Assembly: GCA_964436315.1 (NCBI GenBank)
Contig: CAYTCZ010000003.1
Location: forward strand, 8,084 to 72,083
From: CAYTCZ01 sp964436315
Lineage (GTDB): Bacteria; Actinomycetota; Thermoleophilia; Gaiellales; Gaiellaceae
DNA: 64,000 nucleotides
Reading direction: 5' to 3'
Of this stretch, positions 29,410 through 37,338 are shown in pieces; positions within the stretch are counted from its first letter, which is position 1, and each line of letters starts with the position of its first letter. The notes under the pieces are model-generated. The model was given only the letters and a program-made list of their open reading frames with translations, had not been told where the DNA came from and did no database searches. Both the position numbers and the translations under genes were made by a program.

Positions 29410-30158
29410 AAGACCTCCGCAGGGAGATCGAGATCCGATAGACCGTCGAGCGAGTACGGCGACGCAGGAGCTGGCAGGTTCTCCCGCTCGACAAATGCCC
29501 GCAGCTGTCGATAGTGAAACGCGGCGTGCCACCGCTGGGACGCGATGAGCTCCGTATAGGTCACTGCACCGCGCGGTGAGGTGATTGTCGGATCGACTTC
29601 GTCGAGTGTTTCGTCGGTCTCGAGTAAGAAGTCTTGCCAGGCGAGCCGCCGGTCATTCGCGAAAGACACGAGGGATCCATGGGTTGCCAGCTTGGCCTCC
29701 AGAGCTTCGTCGAGATCCGGATCCCAGTCGAATTTCCCTTTCTGCCAAGCGCCGGCCAGAAGACCGATCGGGTTGAACACGTTGACGGTGAGGTTCCGAA
29801 GCGAGCGCCCGCGCGACGGCGTCGGCCTCGTAAGGTCGTCCATGTGGAGGAGACGCAGATGATCCTGCCAAGCTTCGAGGATCGCTACGAGGTCCCAACT
29901 CAGGCGGGACGCGCTACCGCCAACCGCCCCGGGCAGGTCGAGGAGTGAGGCGAGCTGCGAAACGTGGAGGAGCGGATAGATCGAACCGTCGACTTCGACC
30001 GACGGAACGACGGGATCCCCTGCCGCGTGCCAACGGCCGGAGCCGACCTCGCTACCGATGTCGACCGACTCGTAGTCGACATCGTGTTCGCCAAGGAACT
30101 CCCTGGCCGCGGCGCACGAGGCTCAGGAGTGACGCCAAAAGAGGGCGATCTTGCTCAT
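29406..30158 (-). CDS. Glutaredoxin-like/DinB fusion with in-frame TGA at the first active-site Cys (putative UxxC selenoprotein)
   Basis: From ATG at 30158 the frame reads MSKIALFWRHS, TGA (30123-30125), ASCAAAREFLGEHDVDYESVDI and on without another stop to 29406, 250 residues in all. In this thioredoxin-fold family the motif is LFWRxxCxxC; here it reads S-U12-A-S-C15, so exactly the nucleophilic Cys is TGA. A cis-Pro (DPVVPSVEV, about residue 54) follows, as expected for a glutaredoxin. Residues about 95-250 form a DinB-like helical domain (LVAILEAWQDHLRLLHMDDL through RWHAAFHYRQLRAFVE). Starting at an internal ATG (29843) would lose the whole redox domain. A SECIS-like hairpin follows the TGA. 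It is probably a disulfide/selenenylsulfide oxidoreductase; the DinB role is unknown. Confidence 0.82.
30083..30118 (-). promoter_or_regulatory. Putative SECIS hairpin of the glutaredoxin-DinB gene
   Basis: Lower stem CGTG/CACG (5-8 and 37-40 nt after the TGA), an internal loop, and a 7-bp upper stem GCCAGGG/CCTTGGC with one G-U pair and apical loop AGTT. The loop starts 23 nt after the TGA with G second. This fits the bacterial SECIS distance and loop rule. Confidence 0.7.
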
Positions 30159-30167
30159 CGACACCTT

Positions 30168-30249
30168 GGAGTGTCTACCAGAATGAGGATCGATGTCGTC
30201 TGACGGCGCTGCGCGCCAGCCAACAAGCCCTCATTCGGTCAGACACTCC
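30168..30249. repeat. Inverted repeat in a divergent promoter region
   Basis: GGAGTGTCT (30168-30176) and AGACACTCC (30241-30249) are perfect 9-bp complements, with TACCA/TGGTA next to them. They flank the gap between the divergent selenoprotein (30158) and cysteine hydrolase (30280) genes. They could be two operator half-sites or a looped structure. The function is unknown. Confidence 0.4.
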
Positions 30250-30279
30250 TACTGTTACACCTGGTAGCCTCGCCGCATT

Positions 30280-30993
30280 ATGAGTGATGAACTGAACGAA
30301 ATTCTGCAGCGAGTCTTCGCGGCCGACTCTGAGCTCTACCAGAGCCGCGGGTTTCAGCGGCGGGTCGGATTCGGGAAGCGACCCGCGCTCGTCAACATCG
30401 ACCTGGCGAACGCGTGGACACAGCCTGGCAACGCGTTTTCGTGTGACGGCATGGAGGTCATCATCCCAGCCGTCCAGCAACTCCTAGCAGCAGCTCGACC
30501 GAAGAACGTCCCAGTCGTCTTCACGACGACCGCCTACGCCGTAACCGAGGGGCCGAACACGGACATGGGAATCTGGCACCACAAGATCCCCGTCGAGGTC
30601 TTGAAGCTCGGCTCAGACGATGTGGCAATCGACGAGCGCATCGCGCCCGAGGCCGGCGAGCACGTCATCGTGAAGAAACGTGCGAGCGGCTTCCACGGAA
30701 CGTATCTGGCCGGCTTCCTCCGCGCAGCCCAGATCGACACCGTGATCATCACGGGCGTTACAATGGCCGGCTGCGTGCGTCATACGACCGAAGACGCGAT
30801 CGCCGAGGGCTTCCGGCCGATCGTGGTTCGAGAGGGCGTCGGAGATCGGGTGGCGGGCGTCGTGGAGTGGAATCTCTTTGACATCGACGCCAAGTTCGGC
30901 GACGTCGAACCCCTCGAGCGAGTCCTCGACTACCTGAACGAACTCGAGCCGCTCGAACCCGTCCAGACCCCGTACGAGACTCAAGCCCCCTAA
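30280..30993 (+). CDS. N-carbamoylsarcosine-amidase-like cysteine hydrolase
   Basis: A 237-residue isochorismatase-fold hydrolase. The N-terminal extension (LQRVFAADSELYQSRGFQRR) and PALVNIDLANAWTQPGNAF resemble N-carbamoylsarcosine amidases. Triad: Asp in VNIDLANAW, Lys in IVKKRASGFHGTYL and Cys in ITGVTMAGCVRHTTED. N-carbamoylsarcosine amidase makes sarcosine, CO2 and ammonia, which would link the hydantoinase at 24254 to the sarcosine-type dehydrogenase at 19582 (inference). It is 22 bp upstream of the OYE-like reductase. Confidence 0.85.
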   Translation: MSDELNEILQRVFAADSELYQSRGFQRRVGFGKRPALVNIDLANAWTQPGNAFSCDGMEVIIPAVQQLLAAARPKNVPVVFTTTAYAVTEGPNTDMGIWHHKIPVEVLKLGSDDVAIDERIAPEAGEHVIVKKRASGFHGTYLAGFLRAAQIDTVIITGVTMAGCVRHTTEDAIAEGFRPIVVREGVGDRVAGVVEWNLFDIDAKFGDVEPLERVLDYLNELEPLEPVQTPYETQAP

Positions 30994-31015
30994 CGCCCAA
31001 AGGGAAGGAGGGGCG

Positions 31016-33085
31016 ATGAGCCGCTTCGAGCACCTCTTCAGCCCGCTCGATATCGGACCGCTCACCGTGCGCAATCGCGTGATGCAGACGGCGCACGTGA
31101 AGCTATTCACGCACAACGGCATCGATTCGCAGCGAAATCTCGAGTATCAGGTGGAGCGGGCCAAGGGCGGTGCCGGGCTCCTGATCACGGGCAATCGCCT
31201 CGTCCATCCGACGTCGACCACCGGGATGCCGCGCTTCTCCTGGGCGTTCCTCAGGGATGCGGTCGCCGCGGACAGACGGATGACCGACGCCGTCCATGAG
31301 CACGGCGCGGCGATGTTCGCGCAACTCAACCACTTCGGTCTGAACGCGTCGAGCGACTCTGCCGACGACCTCCGCGTTCTCTGGGGACCATCTGCGGTGA
31401 AATCCCCTGCCTACGGCGAAACTCCGAAGGCGATGGAGCGCGAGGACATCGCGGAGGTCGTCGAATGGTGGGCCCATTCCGCCGAGATCTCGCGCGAATC
31501 TGGCTTCGACGGAACCGAAGTCCACATCTCGCACTCGTACCTCCTCCACCAGTTCCTCTCCCCCATCTACAACAAGCGCGACGATGAGTACGGCGGCTCG
31601 TTCGAGAATCGACTTCGCTTCGCGCGAGAAGTGATCGATGCCGTGCGCGCGCGGACCGGCAACGACTGGGTGCTTGGCGTTCGCATCTCGCTTAGCGACT
31701 TCATTCCAGGCGCGCTCGCCATCGACGACGCAGTGCGGGTTGCCAGGGAGTTGGAGGCCGACCGCAAGATCGACTACGTCAACGTGACTGCGGCCGGCTA
31801 CCACAACATTCACATGGCCATACAGCCCTCCGACGAGCCCGACGGGTACCTTGTCGACCTCACGGCGCAGGTCAAGGCCGCTCTCGAGCGCACTCCGGTC
31901 TTCACCGTTGGCGGTATCAAGGACGCCGAACTTGCTGATGCGATCATCGCGGAAGGAAAGGCCGACATGGTGGCGATGACACGTGCGCAGATCGCCGACC
32001 CGGAGTTCGCGAACAAAGCCCGCGACGGCCGCGATGACGAGATCATCCACTGCATCCGTGGTAATCAGGGTTGTATCGGCCGCGTTTTCAAGGGCCTCTC
32101 CATCAACTGCACCGTGAATCCGGCAGCAGGGCGCGAGGCGCGGTTCGGCAGCGGGACGCTCCACCCGGCCGAATCGCCGGGGCGATGGGCTGTGGTCGGA
32201 GGCGGCCCGGCAGGTATGAAGGCCGCGGTCACGTTGGCGCAACGCGGCCACGACGTCGTTCTTCTCGAGCAAGCACCGCACCTCGGCGGCCAGATCAATC
32301 TCATCACGAAGACTCCCGGCCGCGATGAGTTCGGCTGGATCCAACGGGACCTCGAAGTACAGATACGAAAAGCGGGTGTCGATATCCGTCTCTCTACTGA
32401 GGGAACGGCGACGTCCGTCGGCCAGCTCGAGCCTGACGGCCTGATCGTGGCGACCGGGGCGCTCCCCTCGAGAACCGGGTTCTCGAGCGTCAATCCATTG
32501 GTCGATGAACTCCCCGGCGCCGATCAGGAAAACGTCCTGACGGTGTGGGACGTGTTGCTCGAGTCGAGCGAAGTGGGCGCTCGCGTCATCGTGCTCGACG
32601 ACGACGGCTCACGCTACGCGGCCGGAGTCACCGAGGTACTACTCGATCAGGGGAGAGAGGTCGAGGTGGTGAGCCGCTGGAACGCACTCTTCCCATTCAC
32701 GCTCTACAACCTCGATATGGCGACGCTCTACGGTCGGCTGTTCTCCAAAGGGCTCAACTACCGCTTGAACAGCTGGGCGGCGAAGTTCGAAGGAACGACG
32801 CTGTCACTGTTCAACCTCTACACCGGTGCGCCGGAGACTATCGAGAACGTCGACACCCTGGTCCTCGCCACAGGACCGAAGGCGAACGACGAACTCTACT
32901 TCGCGCTCAAGGACGCCTTCGACGTGGTTCACCGGGTTGGAGACTGCCACGCTCCACGGAAAATCGACCACGCGATCTACGAGGGATACCTCGCCGGCCG
33001 CGAGCTGTTCGACCCGCAAGAACGGTATATCTATGAAGGTGAACTGGAGCGGCTCGAGCGCGAGGCCGCAGTCGGAGCCAGGTAG
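31016..33085 (+). CDS. Old-yellow-enzyme/2,4-dienoyl-CoA-reductase-like NADH:flavin oxidoreductase
   Basis: A 689-residue FMN, Fe-S and FAD enzyme. Residues 1-340 are the OYE barrel (FSPLDIGPLTVRNRVMQ, SHSYLLHQFLSPIYNKRDDE, YGGSFENRLRF). Residues about 380-689 are the FAD/NAD module (WAVVGGGPAGMKAAVTLAQRG). The Fe-S segment between them reads HCIRGNQGCIG and then INCTVNP. The family has Cys-x-x-Cys-x3-Cys, but the second Cys is Gly (codon 32060-32062), so a 4Fe-4S cluster would have an altered ligand. Relatives act on dienoyl-CoAs, trimethylamine or histamine; a methylamine-type dehydrogenase fits the context. A strong RBS (AAGGAGG) is present. Confidence 0.87.
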   Translation: MSRFEHLFSPLDIGPLTVRNRVMQTAHVKLFTHNGIDSQRNLEYQVERAKGGAGLLITGNRLVHPTSTTGMPRFSWAFLRDAVAADRRMTDAVHEHGAAMFAQLNHFGLNASSDSADDLRVLWGPSAVKSPAYGETPKAMEREDIAEVVEWWAHSAEISRESGFDGTEVHISHSYLLHQFLSPIYNKRDDEYGGSFENRLRFAREVIDAVRARTGNDWVLGVRISLSDFIPGALAIDDAVRVARELEADRKIDYVNVTAAGYHNIHMAIQPSDEPDGYLVDLTAQVKAALERTPVFTVGGIKDAELADAIIAEGKADMVAMTRAQIADPEFANKARDGRDDEIIHCIRGNQGCIGRVFKGLSINCTVNPAAGREARFGSGTLHPAESPGRWAVVGGGPAGMKAAVTLAQRGHDVVLLEQAPHLGGQINLITKTPGRDEFGWIQRDLEVQIRKAGVDIRLSTEGTATSVGQLEPDGLIVATGALPSRTGFSSVNPLVDELPGADQENVLTVWDVLLESSEVGARVIVLDDDGSRYAAGVTEVLLDQGREVEVVSRWNALFPFTLYNLDMATLYGRLFSKGLNYRLNSWAAKFEGTTLSLFNLYTGAPETIENVDTLVLATGPKANDELYFALKDAFDVVHRVGDCHAPRKIDHAIYEGYLAGRELFDPQERYIYEGELERLEREAAVGAR

Positions 33086-33141
33086 TCGTTGACGCGCTGA
33101 CCACGCCGCGGACACGTCTGCAAGGTCGTCGGAAGAACTCG

Positions 33142-34089
33142 ATGCGATCTGATCGCCGAGCGGAGTTGACCGCAGCCCTCCTTCTGGGCGTCTCGGTCAT
33201 CTTCTGGAGCGGCTCGTTCCGGACCACCGCGATCGCCACCGACCACACCTCGGGAATCATGCTCTCGGCTCTCCGAGCTGTTCCGGCCGCGATCGTTCTG
33301 ACTGTCGCGGTCGCGCTGCTCGGAGCGAAGTTCCCGCGCGGCCGGATGTGGCTCTGGGCGGCGATCACCGGTCTCCTCGGCGTGGCACTCTTCTTTGTCG
33401 GCCTGTCCGAGGGCACGCGACTGGCTGGCGCAGGCAACACGGCGGTACTGGCTAACACGCCCCCGTTTTTCGTCTTCATCCTCGGCGCCCTTTTTCTCGG
33501 AACACGGATCGCGGCGACCACGGCGTTCGGCTTGATCGTGGGCTTCGCAGGCATCGTCGTGATGGTCTCATCCCAGATCGGCGGCGGCGATACTCGCGAT
33601 CTGGTCTTGGGGATGGCACTCGCACTCGCCGCGGCAGCCGGATGGGGGATCACGACCCTGATCGTCAAGTGGCTGGTCGAGCGCGATCCAAAGCTGGACC
33701 TGATGGGGCTTACAGCCGGCCAATACATCGTCAGCGCAATCGTGCTGGCGGCGCTCGCGTTCGGTATCGACGGTACCGGCACGACGGATTGGGCCTCAGG
33801 CGATCTATGGCTCGCCGTCGTCTGGCTCGTGCTCGGCGCCTCGGTACTTGCGTATCTCACGTTTTTCGCCGCGTTGAAGCGGGCAAGCGCCATCGCTGTC
33901 TCGACGTCACTGTTTCTCGTGCCCGTACTGGCTGTGGTGATCGAGGCCGCTCTGGGCAACATCCCCGACAGCGTCGTGCTCGGCGGGATGGTCCTCGCGA
34001 TCATCGGTCTCGGCATCGTGCTCGCCTCTCCTCAGATTGAGGAGAGGCGATCGCGCCTGCGCGCGGCCTCTCCCGCCAAGGGCCGCTAG
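33142..34089 (+). CDS. EamA/DMT-family transporter
   Basis: A 315-residue membrane protein with about ten predicted hydrophobic helices in two EamA repeats. Repeat one includes LLLGVSVIFWSGSFRTTAIA and VALFFVGLSEGTRLAGAGNTAVLANTP (shown here only as an example span near residues 75-100). Repeat two begins at GMALALAAAAGWGITTLIVK. It probably exports or imports a small metabolite or amino acid. It converges with leuB 16 bp downstream. Confidence 0.85.
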   Translation: MRSDRRAELTAALLLGVSVIFWSGSFRTTAIATDHTSGIMLSALRAVPAAIVLTVAVALLGAKFPRGRMWLWAAITGLLGVALFFVGLSEGTRLAGAGNTAVLANTPPFFVFILGALFLGTRIAATTAFGLIVGFAGIVVMVSSQIGGGDTRDLVLGMALALAAAAGWGITTLIVKWLVERDPKLDLMGLTAGQYIVSAIVLAALAFGIDGTGTTDWASGDLWLAVVWLVLGASVLAYLTFFAALKRASAIAVSTSLFLVPVLAVVIEAALGNIPDSVVLGGMVLAIIGLGIVLASPQIEERRSRLRAASPAKGR

Positions 34090-34105
34090 TGGTCTCTCCG
34101 CTCGG

Positions 34106-35092
34106 TTAGTGGAGCGCGGCGACGACAGCGTCGCCGAATTCCCGAGTTGTCGCAGAGCCGCCGACGTCCGGTGTCTTCACCTGACCGATCGTCTCCTTCA
34201 CCGCCGCCGTGAGCTTTGTCGCGGCATCTGCATTGCCGACGCCGTACTGGAGCATGAGCGCAGTAGAGCGAAGCATCGCCGTCGGATTGGCAATGCCCTG
34301 TCCGGCGATATCTGGCGCAGAGCCATGAACCGGCTCGAAGATGCCGGGCCCCCCGTCACCCAGACTTGCGGACGCGGCGAGACCGAGGCCACCGGTCATC
34401 GCGGCAGCTTCGTCGGAGAGGATGTCGCCGAACATGTTGTCGGTGACGATCACGTCGAATCGCTCAGGAGCCTGGACGAGTTGCATCGCCGCGTTATCAA
34501 CGAGCATGTGCTCGAGCGAGATCTCTTCGTACGAGCTCGCGACATCGTCGACGACCCGACGCCACATTCTCGAGGTCTCGAGGACGTTTGCCTTGTCGAC
34601 GGATGTCAAACTCCCACGACGAGTCCCGGCGAGCTCGAAGCCGCGCCGTGCGATGCGCTCGACCTGGTCGGGGTGATACTCGCAGGTATCGAAGACGGTG
34701 CCATCGTCCTTGACCCCGCGCGCGCCGTAGTAGATGCCACCGACCAATTCCCGGACGATGAGGACGTCGGTATCGCCATCCTGGGCCGGTCTCAGGTTGG
34801 CGTAGACGTCGAGCTCCTGACGGAGCCGCATGAGTCCTTGCTCAGGTCGAACGTCTGCCGCGTCGAAGTCCGGATGCCCGATCGGCGCCTTGAGAATCGC
34901 GTCTGCCTCACGGCAGGCGGCGAGGGTCTCTTCCGGAAGCGGGTCTTCGTGCGAGCGAATCGCACCGGCTCCGAAGGGCATCTCGATCAGCTCGAGGTCG
35001 GGTGAGAGAACAACGAGCGCCCGTTTCGCCTCCGCCATGACTTCTGGGCCAATACAGTCGCCCGAGAGACAGACCACCCTCAAAGGACGCAC
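34106..35092 (-). CDS. leuB: 3-isopropylmalate dehydrogenase
   Basis: A 328-residue isocitrate/isopropylmalate dehydrogenase. It has the nucleotide/substrate loop LMRLRQELDVYANLRPAQ with the LRxxLdlyANxRP pattern, LIVRELVGGIYYGARG, DKANVLETSRMWR, the NMFGDILSDEAAAM metal Asp motif and GSAPDIAGQGIANP. NAD+-type LeuB is likely. The GTG start is preceded by a large inverted repeat. leuA is at 8585 and leuC/leuD at 50140-52157. Confidence 0.9.
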   Translation of the reverse strand: MRPLRVVCLSGDCIGPEVMAEAKRALVVLSPDLELIEMPFGAGAIRSHEDPLPEETLAACREADAILKAPIGHPDFDAADVRPEQGLMRLRQELDVYANLRPAQDGDTDVLIVRELVGGIYYGARGVKDDGTVFDTCEYHPDQVERIARRGFELAGTRRGSLTSVDKANVLETSRMWRRVVDDVASSYEEISLEHMLVDNAAMQLVQAPERFDVIVTDNMFGDILSDEAAAMTGGLGLAASASLGDGGPGIFEPVHGSAPDIAGQGIANPTAMLRSTALMLQYGVGNADAATKLTAAVKETIGQVKTPDVGGSATTREFGDAVVAALH

Positions 35093-35108
35093 CTCACATC
35101 CACAGCCG

Positions 35109-35140
35109 CCGTAGGGGCGGTGTTATCGCCGCCCCTACGG
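35109..35140. repeat. Perfect 12-bp inverted repeat upstream of leuB
   Basis: CCGTAGGGGCGG and CCGCCCCTACGG around an 8-nt loop (TGTTATCG). It lies between the cysteine hydrolase stop and the leuB start, both on the minus strand. No T-run follows on either strand. It may attenuate or process the transcript, or be a dispersed palindromic element. Confidence 0.6.
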
Positions 35141-35156
35141 ACCAAGGCCAAATACC

Positions 35157-35810
35157 TCATGCGCGCGCTGCCGTCCGGGTCGGCACGCTCTCCAGGTACG
35201 AGATTGCCTCGTCGACGCTCACGACGTCCGCGTATTTCGCCTGGATGTCAAACAGGTTTGCCTCGTGGGGAGCCTGGGCACGGTCGGCCACGCACTCCCG
35301 TGGCACAAGCGTCGGGAAACCGTATTGGAGAAGGTCGATCGCCGTCGCCCGGATGCACCCACTCGTCGTCGCTCCGCAGAGCAGGACGGTATCCACACCC
35401 TGCGCGATGAGGACCGAGGCGAGGTTTGTGCCGAAGAACCCCGAAGCGCCTTTCTTGACGACGATGACCTCGTCGTCGCGGCGATCGAGCCTCGGATCGA
35501 TGTCCACCCACCGGCCTCCCAGCTCGAGCTCACCGAGCGTAGGCACCTTCTCGATCCAGAGCGCGCCGTCTTTGCCGCTCTTCTCGAAGCCGATCGTCGT
35601 GAAAACGATCGGAAAACCGCGGTCGCGGGCCACGTCGAGGAGCCTGCGAGTCGCCTCGACCTCGGCGGTCATGTCCGCCCCAAGCGTGCAGTCGGGATCG
35701 GTGAAACCGCAGCTGAAATCGACGACGAGCACGGCTGGATTCGAACCGGGCGTGACGCTCCCGCCGAGGCCGGCCCTCGCGTAGACCTGTTGGGCCTGCT
35801 CGTCGCTCAT
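35157..35810 (-). CDS. Isochorismatase-family cysteine hydrolase
   Basis: A 217-residue hydrolase. Triad: Asp in AVLVVDFSCGFTDPDC, Lys in VIVVKKGASGFFGTNL and Cys in LLCGATTSGCIRATAID. It is very similar in layout to the proteins at 30280 and 52945. The ATG overlaps the dihydropyrimidinase stop by 4 nt (ATGA), so the two are translationally coupled. In hydantoin or dihydropyrimidine breakdown such an enzyme would remove the carbamoyl group after ring opening (inference). Confidence 0.87.
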   Translation of the reverse strand: MSDEQAQQVYARAGLGGSVTPGSNPAVLVVDFSCGFTDPDCTLGADMTAEVEATRRLLDVARDRGFPIVFTTIGFEKSGKDGALWIEKVPTLGELELGGRWVDIDPRLDRRDDEVIVVKKGASGFFGTNLASVLIAQGVDTVLLCGATTSGCIRATAIDLLQYGFPTLVPRECVADRAQAPHEANLFDIQAKYADVVSVDEAISYLESVPTRTAARA

Positions 35811-37222
35811 ACCGCCACCCGGGCTCGAGCCGTAAGCTCCTCGCCGAACCGTGCTCGCTGCACGAACTGGCCCGCGCCAGGCTCGGCCACGAGTTCGTCG
35901 TTCTCGACGATCACCTGTCCGCGCACGAGCACAACCTCCGGCGCGCCTTTCACCTTTTCGCCCTCGAAGAGGTTGTAGTCGACGTTCGAGTGATTCGTCT
36001 TCGCAGAGATCGTCAACTTCTTCTCGGGATCCCAGACCACGATGTCGGCGTCGGAGCCGACCGCGATCGTGCCCTTGCGTGGGTAGAGACCAAAGAACTT
36101 TGCGACGTTCGTCGAGGTGAGTTCCACGAAGCGATTCATGGAGAACCGGCCTCCACCGACGCCGTGGTGATAGAGCATGTGAAGGCGGTTTTCGATTCCC
36201 GGTCCGCCGTTCGGGATCAGCGAGAAGTCGTCTTTCCCGAGCGATTTCTGGCCGTCCCAGTTGAACGGGCAGTGGTCGGTCGAAACCACCGACAGCATGT
36301 CTGTCGCCAGTGCGTGCCACAGATGCTCCTGGTTTTCTTTCGCCCGTGGCGGGGGCGTGTAGACGTACTTCCCGCCCTCGAAGTTCGGCTGGTCGAGCGC
36401 TGTCTCGTCAATGAACAGGTACTGCGTGCAGGTCTCACCCCAGGCGTCCCAGTCCTTGAGACGCGCCTGAGCGATCGGATCGATCGCCTCTTTGCACGAG
36501 ACGTGAACGACGTAGAGCGGACAGCCTGCGACTCGAGCGAGCTGGATGGCGCGGTTCGTCGCCTCACCCTCCGTCTCAGGCGGTCGTGTCGCGGCGTGCC
36601 ACTTGGGCTCGGTCTTCCCCTCGGCGAGCGCCCGCTTGACGAGAACGTCGATCGCATCGCCGTTCTCTGCATGAACCATGACGAGACAGCCCGTCTCGGC
36701 CGCGAGCTCCATGGTCTTGAAGAGAGTCTCGTCGTCGACCATGACGGCGCCTTTGTACGCCATGAACAGCTTGTAGCTCGTGACGCCCTCGTCGGGGACC
36801 TTGGCGAGATCCTCGAGCGTTCCTCCCTCATTGAGGTCGGTGATCGCAATGTGGAAACCCACATCGATGACCGGTTTGCAGCGTTCGATCTTCTCGTGCC
36901 AGGTGGCCAGCGCCTCGGGAAACGATTGGCCGGGGATCTGGAGACAGAAGTCGATCAACGACGTCGTTCCTCCGAATGCCGCTGAGACCGTCCCCGACGT
37001 GAAGTCGTCGCAGGTGACCGTTCCGCCGAAGGGCATCTCGATGTGCGTGTGCGGGTCGATTGCGCCGGGAACGACGTACTTCCCGCTCGCGTCGATGACC
37101 TTGTCCCCGTTGACGTCGAGCGACTCACCAATCAGGGAGACGGCTCCGTTCTCGATCAAGATGTCGCCGACGTAGTCGTCCGCGGCGGTCACGATTCGGC
37201 CGCCTTTGATCAGTACCGACAT
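35807..37222 (-). CDS. Dihydropyrimidinase / D-hydantoinase
   Basis: A 471-residue amidohydrolase. Zinc ligands lie in PGAIDPHTHIEMPFGG (DxHxH) and VMVHAENGD, the carbamylated Lys in GVTSYKLFMAYKG, later ligands in VVHVSCKEAI and STDHCPFN, and substrate residues in YTPPPRAKENQ. It opens hydantoin or dihydropyrimidine rings. Two ATGs lie two codons apart. The second (37222) is preferred because AAAGGAGG is 7 nt before it but only 1 nt before the first. It is followed by a coupled cysteine hydrolase and preceded by an ABC uptake operon. Confidence 0.9.
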   Translation of the reverse strand: MSVLIKGGRIVTAADDYVGDILIENGAVSLIGESLDVNGDKVIDASGKYVVPGAIDPHTHIEMPFGGTVTCDDFTSGTVSAAFGGTTSLIDFCLQIPGQSFPEALATWHEKIERCKPVIDVGFHIAITDLNEGGTLEDLAKVPDEGVTSYKLFMAYKGAVMVDDETLFKTMELAAETGCLVMVHAENGDAIDVLVKRALAEGKTEPKWHAATRPPETEGEATNRAIQLARVAGCPLYVVHVSCKEAIDPIAQARLKDWDAWGETCTQYLFIDETALDQPNFEGGKYVYTPPPRAKENQEHLWHALATDMLSVVSTDHCPFNWDGQKSLGKDDFSLIPNGGPGIENRLHMLYHHGVGGGRFSMNRFVELTSTNVAKFFGLYPRKGTIAVGSDADIVVWDPEKKLTISAKTNHSNVDYNLFEGEKVKGAPEVVLVRGQVIVENDELVAEPGAGQFVQRARFGEELTARARVAV

Positions 37223-37255
37223 AGGCATTCCTCCTTTGTGATCCCGAGCCTAGCC

Positions 37256-37282
37256 CTCAGCGTGGCTCCGCGCCACTCTGGG
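37256..37282. repeat. Inverted repeat between the ABC operon and dihydropyrimidinase
   Basis: CAG-x-GTGGC, loop TCCGC, GCCAC-x-CTG, with flanking C/G pairs, in the 116-bp gap. It could be a partial terminator of the ABC transporter transcript. No T-run is seen. Confidence 0.35.
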
Positions 37283-37338
37283 ATGGGCACCGTCGTGCGT
37301 ACACGCCGGCACAAGGCTGATTCGAGTGAGCGGCCGCG

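Noticed and set aside
35109..35140. Intrinsic terminator
   Set aside because: The stem is perfect but no T-run follows on either strand, so I list it only as an inverted repeat.
35737..35747. tRNA T-arm-like GGTTCGAATCC (minus strand)
   Set aside because: It lies inside the coding sequence of a cysteine hydrolase (Pro-Gly-Ser-Asn-Pro codons) and no cloverleaf surrounds it. No tRNA, including tRNA-Sec, was recognised anywhere in the window.
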